Part shown: piece after piece, positions 1 to 5,002 of the stretch
How the letters are laid out: each line of letters opens with the position of its first letter
Numbering within the stretch: position 1 is the first letter of the stretch
From: Myxococcales bacterium
GTDB taxonomy: Bacteria; Myxococcota; Myxococcia; Myxococcales; Myxococcaceae
Assembly: GCA_009885595.1 (NCBI GenBank)
Contig: VFKJ01000565.1
Span: 1-10,810 of the forward strand
Length of the DNA: 10,810 nucleotides
Reading direction: 5' to 3'
Notes under the pieces: generated by a model
Database searches by the model: none
Told to the model about the DNA's origin: nothing
What the model saw: the letters and a program-made list of their open reading frames with translations, nothing else
Translations under genes and position numbers: made by a program

Positions 1-31
1 AGCCTTGAATGGTGAGCCGCTGGATCGACAT
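1..31 (-). CDS. Possible 5' end of a minus-strand gene (truncated by window edge)
   Basis: Only ten complete codons are visible: an ATG at 31-29 read leftwards gives MSIQRLTIQG, then the window ends. The alternating hydrophobic pattern with R-L-T-I-x-G resembles the first beta strand of RecF/SMC/AAA-type ATPases, which often start this way, but ten residues cannot establish a family. A TAGGGT hexamer lies 8 bases upstream of the ATG (45-40 on this strand). The same hexamer precedes the signal-peptide gene starting at 10486, which mildly supports a real start. The gene would be divergent from the PH-domain pair. It could equally be chance. Confidence 0.3.
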   Translation of the reverse strand, partial: MSIQRLTIQG

Positions 32-153
32 CGCCGCCGACCCTAGCTGACTCCCATGCGGCAATCGCGGAATCGCAAAATCCGTCGGCGTGGGTGTCCA
101 CCCGCTGGACGGCCTCGACCGTTCTACCGAAAGCCTGCGCTACGGTCCCCCTC

Positions 154-669
154 ATGACCGCGACTGAACTGGCTGCGCTCGAGAAGCGGGTACACCTGAT
201 CACCCGCCCGGAGCCCGCGCTGATGTGGCTCTACTTCTTCACCTCGCTCGCCCTGCTGTGCGCGGCGCCCATCGCGCTCATCCCGCTCTACTTCCGCTAC
301 CACACGCTCTGGTACCGCTTCGAGCCGACCGGCGTCTCGATGGGCTACGGCATCCTCTTCCGGCGCGAGATGCAGCTGACCTACGCGCGCATGCAGGACA
401 TTCACCTCTCGCAGAACATCGTGGAGCGGTGGCTGGGCATCGGCACCGTCACCGTGCAGACCGCCGGCTCCGGCGCGGGCGGCAACCTCACCATCGTGGG
501 CACCAAAGACTTCAACGCCATCCGCGACTACCTCTACGCGATGATGCGCGGCGTCCGCAGCGAGCCGCACGAGGCGCTCGCCTCCGCGCAGGGCACCGAC
601 GCGGTGCTGGTGGAGATCCGCGACGCGCTCCAAGAGGCAGCCTCCGCGCTGGGAAAGCGGGTGCCGTGA
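154..669 (+). CDS. PH domain-containing membrane protein (DUF304/YdbS-like), first of a pair
   Basis: A 171-residue protein. One hydrophobic segment (about residues 24-46) is followed by a bacterial PH-like domain (bPH_2, DUF304 family; about 50-150). The hallmark is the stretch around YARMQDIHLSQNIVERWLGI, after which come a TAGSG turn and a final strand leading into the C-terminal helix. Members are small inner-membrane-associated proteins; their biochemical role is not settled. I chose ATG 154 because it begins just before the first recognisable family sequence. A GTG at 94 would add 20 residues that look unrelated. No Shine-Dalgarno sequence precedes 154, but TACGGT at 141-146 could be a -10 element giving a nearly leaderless message. 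The stop overlaps the next start by one base (TGATG), so the two genes are almost certainly cotranscribed and translationally coupled. Confidence 0.86.
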   Translation: MTATELAALEKRVHLITRPEPALMWLYFFTSLALLCAAPIALIPLYFRYHTLWYRFEPTGVSMGYGILFRREMQLTYARMQDIHLSQNIVERWLGIGTVTVQTAGSGAGGNLTIVGTKDFNAIRDYLYAMMRGVRSEPHEALASAQGTDAVLVEIRDALQEAASALGKRVP

Positions 670-1388
670 TGGAGCTGCTGCTCAAGCTGCTCAAGCCGAT
701 CTTCCTCCCGCTGCTCAAGTTGGACCTCTCGCCGCCCCACCTCCCCGAAGGCAGCTCGCTGGTGCGCAGCTTGCGGCCCTCGGAGCAGTGGCTCGCCTAC
801 CGCTACCTGCAGACGCTGTTTGGCTTCTTGAACCAGTTCATCGGGGTGGGCATCGCGGTGATCGCGGCGGTCGCGAAGCTGCGGGGCTGGGGCGTGGCGA
901 TCGCCCTGGGCATCTTCGCCATCGAGGCCTTCCTGATCGGCCTCGCGCTCGTCACCACCCGGGTCGACTTCGAGCTGCGTCACTACCTCGTCGGCGATCG
1001 CTCGCTGCGCGTGGCCCAGGGCGCGTGGACGCGCGAAGAGGTGACGCTCAGCTACGCCAACGTGCAGAACATCGAGGTGAACCAGGGTCCCCTCGAGAGG
1101 ATCTTCGGCTTCAAGTCGCTCACCATCTCCACCGCGGGCGCGGACACCTCGCCGGGCCAGGAGAACTCCCACCTGATCACCCTGGTCGGCCTGCAGGACG
1201 CCGACGAGCTGCGCGCGCTCATCCTGGGAATGTTGAAGAACCAGCGTGACTCCGGGCTGGGTGAGCCGGGAGCCGAGGTCCAGCCGGGCAGCCCCCTCGG
1301 CCTCTCCAGATTGAATGAAATCAGGACGGCTGCTGTGGCGTTGAGAGACGCGGCCCTGACTGCTCGTGCGGGTTCAGGGGCGGTGTAA
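669..1388 (+). CDS. PH domain-containing membrane protein (DUF304/YdbS-like), second of a pair
   Basis: A 239-residue protein. It has an amphipathic N-terminus (residues 1-20), two hydrophobic segments (about 51-70 and 75-95), then a bPH_2/DUF304 domain (about 100-190) whose core YANVQNIEVNQGPLERIFGF is clearly paralogous to YARMQDIHLSQNIVERWLGI in the upstream neighbour. The last 50 residues are a Gly/Pro/Ala-rich tail without a family signature. The ATG overlaps the upstream stop by one base. Pairs of such proteins (YdbS/YdbT style) are common in bacteria and probably act together at the membrane. That the two partners form a heteromer is my inference from gene order and overlap. The function of the family is not established. 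Confidence 0.88.
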   Translation: MELLLKLLKPIFLPLLKLDLSPPHLPEGSSLVRSLRPSEQWLAYRYLQTLFGFLNQFIGVGIAVIAAVAKLRGWGVAIALGIFAIEAFLIGLALVTTRVDFELRHYLVGDRSLRVAQGAWTREEVTLSYANVQNIEVNQGPLERIFGFKSLTISTAGADTSPGQENSHLITLVGLQDADELRALILGMLKNQRDSGLGEPGAEVQPGSPLGLSRLNEIRTAAVALRDAALTARAGSGAV

Positions 1389-1402
1389 AACGGCCGAATT
1401 GG

Positions 1403-1445
1403 TTGACTTTCGGCACCCCGCACTGGAAATCACCCGGTCGATTTC
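1403..1445 (+). promoter_or_regulatory. Candidate promoter/operator upstream of exbB
   Basis: TTGACT at 1403-1408 is a good -35 match. Where a -10 would be expected there is instead an interrupted palindrome, GAAATC (1426-1431), 8 bases, GATTTC (1440-1445). No convincing TATAAT-like box is seen. The palindrome could be a repressor site for the exbB-exbD-tonB operon; it does not resemble a canonical Fur box. Low confidence. Confidence 0.25.
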
Positions 1446-1468
1446 AGGCCCCTCTCCCTTCAGGTTCC

Positions 1469-2146
1469 ATGACTCCGTTTCTCATGCTGGCGCAGGCGCA
1501 GGCGACTCCCGAGTCGCACCAGGGTTGGCTCACCATCCGGCTGCTCGGGGTCCTCACGGGGAACGCCGAGTGGGTGCTCTGGCTGCTGGCGGCGCTGTCC
1601 ATCGTGTCGATCGCGGTGATCCTCGAGCGCACCCTCTACTTCGCGATGCACCGGCTGCCCAACAGCGGCGACGTGGTGCTCAAGCTCGCCAAGGGCGACC
1701 TCGAGGGCGTGAAGAAGGACGTCGCCGGTCACAAGGGCATGGAAGCGGCCGTGCTGCGCGAGGGGCTCGATTGGCTCGAGAAGGGCCCCGACTCGGTGGA
1801 GCAGATCATCAACGCCACCATGGCCCGCGAGCGGCCCCGCTACGAGCGCTTCCTCTCCTTCCTCGGCACGCTGGGCAGCAGCACCCCGTTCGTGGGGCTG
1901 TTCGGCACGGTGCTCGGCATCATCAAGGCCTTCAAGGATCTCGGCGTGGCGGGCAACAAGGGCGGCGCGGAGACCGTGATGGCCGGCATCTCCGAGGCGC
2001 TGGTGGCCACCGCGGTCGGCCTGGCCGTCGCCATCCCCGCGGTGGTCTTCTACAACGTGCTGCAGCGCTCGGTGAAGAACACCGCCTGGCGCGCCACCGC
2101 GCTCGGGCACGCGCTGGTCGGTCACCTGCGCTCGACGGGGAAATAA
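1469..2146 (+). CDS. exbB: ExbB/TolQ/MotA-family proton channel protein
   Basis: A 225-residue inner-membrane protein that, with ExbD, forms the proton-driven motor energising TonB. Three membrane segments fit the ExbB topology: about 35-53, 130-152 and 174-198. The second holds the TPFVGLFGTVLGI signature and the third EALVATAVGLAVAIPAVVFYN. Pore residues seen in characterised ExbB proteins are present: T147, E176 and T181. The region between the first and second segments is the cytoplasmic domain. ATG 1469 was chosen with a CAGG four bases upstream; a TTG at 1403 would add 22 residues lacking family character. exbD follows after 3 bases. TolQ or a gliding-type AglR homologue are alternatives, but the adjacent tonB favours the ExbB assignment. 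Confidence 0.94.
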   Translation: MTPFLMLAQAQATPESHQGWLTIRLLGVLTGNAEWVLWLLAALSIVSIAVILERTLYFAMHRLPNSGDVVLKLAKGDLEGVKKDVAGHKGMEAAVLREGLDWLEKGPDSVEQIINATMARERPRYERFLSFLGTLGSSTPFVGLFGTVLGIIKAFKDLGVAGNKGGAETVMAGISEALVATAVGLAVAIPAVVFYNVLQRSVKNTAWRATALGHALVGHLRSTGK

Positions 2147-2149
2147 CCG

Positions 2150-2581
2150 ATGGCTGGCGGCGGAACTCCGGACGACGGCGACGAGATCACCGGCATCAAC
2201 GTCACCCCGCTGGTGGACATCGTGCTCGTGTTGCTCATCATCTTCATGGTGACCGCGAACATGATCGTGCGCGAGACGGTGGAGGTCGATCTGCCGCGCG
2301 CCGCGAGCACCAAGGACAAGACGGTCCAGGGTCCGGTGATGCTCACCATGGACAAGGACGCGAAGATCTTCTTCGACGGCGTCGAGGTCGAGAGCGCCGC
2401 TTTGATGGGCAAGATGAAGGAAGCGGTGGAGAAGGACAAAGAGGTGCGCGCCATCATCAGCGCCGACCAGTCCCTCAACTACGGCAAGGTGATGGGGCTC
2501 ATCGACCTGGTGAAGGAAGCGGGCATCGCGAAGTTCGCCCTCAACATTCAGAAGGAAGCGAAGCCCACGGCTTCGCCTTGA
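2150..2581 (+). CDS. exbD: ExbD/TolR-family biopolymer transport protein
   Basis: A 143-residue protein with the ExbD layout: a short cytoplasmic N-terminus, one membrane helix (about 22-40) beginning with the ITGINVTPLVDIVLVLLIIF signature, and a periplasmic domain to the C-terminus. The proton-carrying aspartate of the family is D23 in TPLVD. The periplasmic part ends with the usual pattern of a strand (RAIISAD), then a helix (YGKVMGLIDLVKEAG) and a short strand. It lies 3 bases after exbB, with GGGG nine bases before the ATG as a weak ribosome site, and tonB follows. Only one ExbD-type gene is present here, whereas some operons of this superfamily carry two. TolR is the alternative assignment but is unlikely beside tonB. 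Confidence 0.94.
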   Translation: MAGGGTPDDGDEITGINVTPLVDIVLVLLIIFMVTANMIVRETVEVDLPRAASTKDKTVQGPVMLTMDKDAKIFFDGVEVESAALMGKMKEAVEKDKEVRAIISADQSLNYGKVMGLIDLVKEAGIAKFALNIQKEAKPTASP

Positions 2582-2632
2582 GGTGTGGGAGATGGAACTG
2601 GAGAGGCGCCCCAGCGCGTTGATTCAGGTGCC

Positions 2633-3400
2633 GTGACGACCATGAGCGCCAGCCAGCCGGAATCAGACGACGACAAGAGCCTCTGGCTCTTGGCCGGCAT
2701 GCTCGTGGTGTCGATGGCGGCCCACGTGGCCAGCATGCTGGTGCTGCCTGAGGTGATGGCGCGCGCCGCCGTCCACCGCAACGTAGAGATGGAGTTCTAC
2801 GAGCCGCCCCCGCCTCCTCCGCCGCCGAAGGTCGAAGAGCCGCCCAAGCCCGAGCCGCCCAAGCCCGTCGAGAAGATCAAGCCGGTGGTGAAGCTGCCTG
2901 AGCCGGTGCCGGTGAAGGAAGTGCCGCCGCCGCCCAACCAGGAGCCGCCCCCGGAGACGCCGCAGAAGCCGGTGCCGATCGTGGTGGGCATCTCGATGTC
3001 GTCCACCACCCAGGGCGGTGGCTTCGCGGTGCAGGTGGGCAACACCACCTACGGCAAGGCCTCGGACAAGATCGTCGATCCCAACGACGTGAAGGCGTAC
3101 GCCGCGCCCAAGTACCTGCCGCCCGGGGGCGCCGACACCGAGCCCGTGCCGCTGGGCGAGATCAAGGTGCCCTACCCCGACGAGGCGAAGAAGAACGAGA
3201 TCGAGGGCTCGGTGCTGCTCAACGTCCAGGTCGACGCCACCGGCCTGGTGACCGCCGTCTCAGTCATCAAGGGCCCCGGCTACGGGCTCAACGAGGCGGC
3301 GCGCGAGGCGCTCAGGCGGTTCAAGTTCAGGCCGGCCACCAAGGGCGGCGAGGCCGTCGGCACCAGCCTGATCTACACGTACACCTTCCTGCTGGATTGA
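2633..3400 (+). CDS. tonB: TonB-family energy transducer
   Basis: Transfers energy from ExbB-ExbD across the periplasm to outer-membrane receptors. Numbered from GTG 2633 (255 residues): an N-terminal membrane anchor at about 16-40 carries the SxxxH motif important in TonB (S27, H31 in SMAAH). A proline-rich spacer at about 52-115 includes eight consecutive prolines. A Gly/Ser-rich linker is followed by the TonB C-terminal domain (about 173-255) with VPYPDEAKKNEIEGSV, VDATGLVTAVSVIKG, then AAREALRRFKFRPA and YTYTFLLD at the end. GTG 2633 is preferred because its context, TTCAGGTGCCGTGAC, nearly copies that of exbB (TTCAGGTTCCATGAC); ATG 2642 is a close alternative and GTG 2585 a less likely one. 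No TonB-dependent receptor is in the window, so the substrate is unknown. Confidence 0.92.
   Translation: MTTMSASQPESDDDKSLWLLAGMLVVSMAAHVASMLVLPEVMARAAVHRNVEMEFYEPPPPPPPPKVEEPPKPEPPKPVEKIKPVVKLPEPVPVKEVPPPPNQEPPPETPQKPVPIVVGISMSSTTQGGGFAVQVGNTTYGKASDKIVDPNDVKAYAAPKYLPPGGADTEPVPLGEIKVPYPDEAKKNEIEGSVLLNVQVDATGLVTAVSVIKGPGYGLNEAAREALRRFKFRPATKGGEAVGTSLIYTYTFLLD
2837..2866 (+). repeat. Perfect 15-bp tandem duplication in the TonB proline-rich spacer
   Basis: GAGCCGCCCAAGCCC occurs twice in direct succession (2837-2851 and 2852-2866), encoding EPPKP twice. In-frame slippage repeats are expected in Pro-rich TonB spacers and change only the length of the periplasmic span. Confidence 0.85.
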
Positions 3401-3426
3401 CCGCGGGGCTCCTGGCCGTACAGAAT
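3397..3426 (+). promoter_or_regulatory. Predicted promoter of the toxin-antitoxin operon
   Basis: TTGACC (3397-3402, overlapping the tonB stop codon) matches the -35 consensus at five of six positions. An 18-base spacer leads to CAGAAT (3421-3426), four of six for a -10. Transcription would then begin at about 3433-3434, at or next to the antitoxin ATG, giving a leaderless mRNA. This agrees with the absence of a Shine-Dalgarno sequence there. Prediction only. Confidence 0.4.
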
Positions 3427-3447
3427 TCTGTACATGACCGTGTACAG
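3418..3447 (+). promoter_or_regulatory. Palindromic operator for toxin-antitoxin autoregulation
   Basis: GTACAGAATTCTGTAC (3418-3433) is a perfect 16-bp palindrome ending at the base before the antitoxin ATG. A third copy of the half site lies inside the gene at 3442-3447 (GTACAG). TGTACA at 3429-3434 and 3441-3446, six bases apart, make a second, overlapping interrupted palindrome. Phd/YefM-type antitoxins repress their own operon by binding such paired palindromes, so this is very likely the operator. It covers the predicted -10 region. Confidence 0.75.
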
Positions 3448-3745
3448 CCGCGACATCGTGCCCCTGAGCGCAGCGCGCTCCCGCTTCTCGGACCTCGCTG
3501 ATGAGGCGCACTCCGGCGAAGACAAGATCATCACCAAGAACGGCGAGGCCTACGTCGCGCTGATCGACGTCGCCAAGCTCGACTACTACCGGCAGGCGGT
3601 CCGCGAGCGCGGCCAGTTACTCCAATTGGGCGACATCGAGCGTTCACTCGACGATCTCGATGCGGGCCGCGTGCTGACCGAGGAGCAACTGAAGAAGAAG
3701 CTGACGCAGCTCCTTGGTCATCACAAGAAGCGGAAGAAGAAATGA
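3434..3745 (+). CDS. Type II antitoxin, Phd/YefM family
   Basis: A 103-residue protein whose N-terminal 50 residues are typical of Phd/YefM: SRDIVPLSAARSRFSDLADE, then a short turn, and a strand-helix reading KIITKNGEAYVALIDVAKLD. This part dimerises and binds DNA; the C-terminal half (about 55-103), helical and charged, should wrap and neutralise the toxin. The end is unusually basic (HHKKRKKK). The start at 3434 abuts a perfect palindrome and has no ribosome site; an in-frame GTG two codons later (3440) is possible. Its TGA overlaps the toxin ATG in an ATGA, the usual coupling for such modules. It probably represses its own operon alone and more strongly with the toxin. Confidence 0.93.
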   Translation: MTVYSRDIVPLSAARSRFSDLADEAHSGEDKIITKNGEAYVALIDVAKLDYYRQAVRERGQLLQLGDIERSLDDLDAGRVLTEEQLKKKLTQLLGHHKKRKKK

Positions 3746-4083
3746 AGCGCCTGAGGGTCATGGGCACTACCAACTTCGCGCGCAACCTCGAAGCGCTCAG
3801 GGACTTCCACACCGAGCACCCTGATGCGTTCGTGAAGGCCGTCGTCAGACTTCAGGACGAAGTTCTTCCATTGCTACGGCAGCAGCCCCACGTCGGCCGC
3901 CTGCATGACAGGGGGCAGCTTCCTCGACCGATCATCGACCGCGTCAGGAATCGCCTCGGGGGCGGGGTCCTGCGCGAGGTGCTGCTTGATGAGTACGTGG
4001 TCCTGTACCTGGTAGGCGAGAAGCTGCTCGCTCTGGTCTCGATCCGCCACCAACGCGAGCTCGACTTCGATTTCGGCGATTGA
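3742..4083 (+). CDS. Type II toxin, RelE/ParE superfamily
   Basis: A 113-residue protein. Two N-terminal helices (about 10-47) are followed by PHVGRLHD and a C-terminal beta sheet: RVRNRLGGGVLREVLLDEYVVLYLV and finally LALVSIRHQRELDF. The RHQRE-type ending is characteristic of ParE/RelE plasmid-stabilisation toxins. RelE members cleave ribosome-bound mRNA and ParE members poison DNA gyrase; sequence alone does not decide between them here. The gene overlaps the antitoxin by 4 bases (ATGA). Codons rare in the neighbouring genes (AGA, CTA, TTG, CTT, GTT, CCA) appear within the first 50 codons, which suggests acquisition by transfer. The reading frame is intact, so the toxin is probably functional. 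Confidence 0.9.
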   Translation: MKRLRVMGTTNFARNLEALRDFHTEHPDAFVKAVVRLQDEVLPLLRQQPHVGRLHDRGQLPRPIIDRVRNRLGGGVLREVLLDEYVVLYLVGEKLLALVSIRHQRELDFDFGD

Positions 4084-4174
4084 TTCTCTGCGGCCGAGAC
4101 CGACGCCGGAGCGTCCACGCCCCATCGCTCTGAACACGGGTCCCTCTCCCTCAAGCCACTGATCCGCCGTCCAC

Positions 4175-4228
4175 GCGGCTGGCACAGCCGCTGCTCACGC
4201 TTCGGCTACGCCGGCACTTTGGCCGGCG
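4175..4228 (+). promoter_or_regulatory. Two hairpins in the leader of the small-protein/ComEA unit
   Basis: The 161-base gap after the toxin gene holds two perfect hairpins. GCGGCT-GGCAC-AGCCGC lies at 4175-4191 (6-bp stem, 5-base loop) and CGCCGGC-ACTTTG-GCCGGCG at 4209-4228 (7-bp stem, 6-base loop). The second ends 4 bases before the AGGAGG of the next gene. No U-run follows either one, so a classical terminator is unlikely. They may be a structured 5' leader; I recognise no known riboswitch. A pyrimidine tract (CCCTCTCCCTC, 4142-4152) further upstream could pair with the ribosome site. Confidence 0.4.
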
Positions 4229-4244
4229 CGACAGGAGGCAGGGC

Positions 4245-4526
4245 GTGTTGGTTCCAGGAAAGAAGCTGCAGGTGTTCTCCATCAAGGAGATCCCCGCGCG
4301 GCAAAACGAAGAGAAGAAGACGGTGTGGGTGAAGGCGGGCACGGCGTGGGTGAACCGCGACGGCAGCCTCAACGTGTACCTCGACGTGTTGCCGCTCGAG
4401 GGGAAGCTGCACGTGCGCGAGGCGCTCGACGACAAGCGAGCAGAGAGCAGCAACAGCAGGGCTGCGCCGGCGAATGGTTCGCAGGCGCAGGAGGCCGATT
4501 TGGCCGATTCGATGGGAGGACACTGA
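4245..4526 (+). CDS. Small uncharacterised protein, 93 residues
   Basis: I do not recognise a named family. GTG 4245 is well supported by AGGAGG at 4233-4238 with a six-base spacing, and the frame has coding-type third positions. Residues 1-62 look folded: a strand-like LQVFSIKEIP, then KKTVWVKAGTAWVNRDGSLN and VYLDVLPLEGKLHVREA, a compact beta-rich pattern with conserved-looking W, G, N-x-D-G-S and L-P. The last 30 residues are Ser/Ala/Gln-rich and probably disordered. There is no signal peptide or membrane segment, so it is likely cytoplasmic. A single base separates its TGA from the ATG of the exported ComEA-like protein, so the two are coupled. A link to DNA handling is only suggested by that neighbour. 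Confidence 0.8.
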   Translation: MLVPGKKLQVFSIKEIPARQNEEKKTVWVKAGTAWVNRDGSLNVYLDVLPLEGKLHVREALDDKRAESSNSRAAPANGSQAQEADLADSMGGH

Positions 4527-4527
4527 A

Positions 4528-4917
4528 ATGAAGCACACGGGAACGAAGGTGATGGGGTGGGTGGCGGTTGCGGTTCTCACGCTGGGCGCGAGCGCGGCCT
4601 TTGCTGGCAAGCCGGTGATGAAGAAGCAGCTGACCGGGGTGGTGAACATCAACAGCGCCTCGGCGCAGCAGCTCGACCTGCTGCCCGGCATCGGGGAGAA
4701 GGCGGCCAGGCGCATCATCGAGCACCGCAGCAAGACGCCGTTCACCAAGGTGGACGACCTGCGCAAGGTGAAGGGCTTCGGCGCCAAGAAGCTGGAGAAG
4801 CTCAAGGGCTTCCTCACGACGTCCGGTCCGACCACGGCGGCGCTGAAGAAGGTGCCGGTGGAAGCCAAGGCCGAGCCCGCTCCGGCGGCGCAGGGTCGCA
4901 AGCCACAGGGTCGCTGA
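4528..4917 (+). CDS. Exported ComEA-like helix-hairpin-helix DNA-binding protein
   Basis: A 129-residue protein. A Sec-type signal peptide (residues 1-26, ending ASAAFA, cleavage probably before G27) precedes a ComEA-type helix-hairpin-helix domain at about 38-96. The domain shows VNINSASAQQLDLLPGIGEK, the second hairpin VKGFGAKKLEKL, and the intervening PFTKVDDLRKV. Such domains bind double-stranded DNA without sequence preference; in natural transformation ComEA pulls DNA through the periplasm. The C-terminal 30 residues are Lys/Ala/Pro-rich. GGGAGGA at 4514-4520, seven bases before the ATG, is a strong ribosome site and sets the start. Many bacteria also carry stand-alone exported proteins of this size that are not proven competence factors, so I leave the symbol empty. 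Confidence 0.92.
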   Translation: MKHTGTKVMGWVAVAVLTLGASAAFAGKPVMKKQLTGVVNINSASAQQLDLLPGIGEKAARRIIEHRSKTPFTKVDDLRKVKGFGAKKLEKLKGFLTTSGPTTAALKKVPVEAKAEPAPAAQGRKPQGR

Positions 4918-4936
4918 AGGCGAGGGGCTCAAAGAC

Positions 4937-4970
4937 GGCGCCGGGCTGCCTTCGTGGGTGGCCCGGCGCC
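4937..4970 (+). terminator. Strong hairpin after the ComEA-like gene, terminator-like
   Basis: GGCGCCGGGCTGCC (4937-4950) pairs with GGTGGCCCGGCGCC (4957-4970): a 14-bp stem with two G-U wobbles and a TTCGTG loop. It starts 19 bases after the ComEA-like stop codon. Only GGGTATTT follows, not a proper U-run, so it is either a weak intrinsic terminator or a 3' stabilising hairpin. The next gene begins 32 bases further on. Confidence 0.6.
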
Positions 4971-5002
4971 GGGTATTTCGTGCGAAATTCCCCAGCTCGA
5001 CC

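Noticed and set aside
56..157. A short plus-strand frame from ATG 56, ending at 157
   Set aside because: About 33 Arg-rich codons with no ribosome site or recognisable protein character; it lies in the divergent control region.
1366..2622. A long plus-strand open frame overlapping exbB and exbD in another phase
   Set aside because: It encodes an Arg/Gly/Ala/His-rich string, while exbB and exbD in the other phases show strong family motifs.
4141..4244. A cyclic di-GMP (GEMM-I) riboswitch before the small-protein gene
   Set aside because: The leader has hairpins, but the conserved elements of that class around CACGCA..GGCAAACC and GGACGCAAAGCC are absent.
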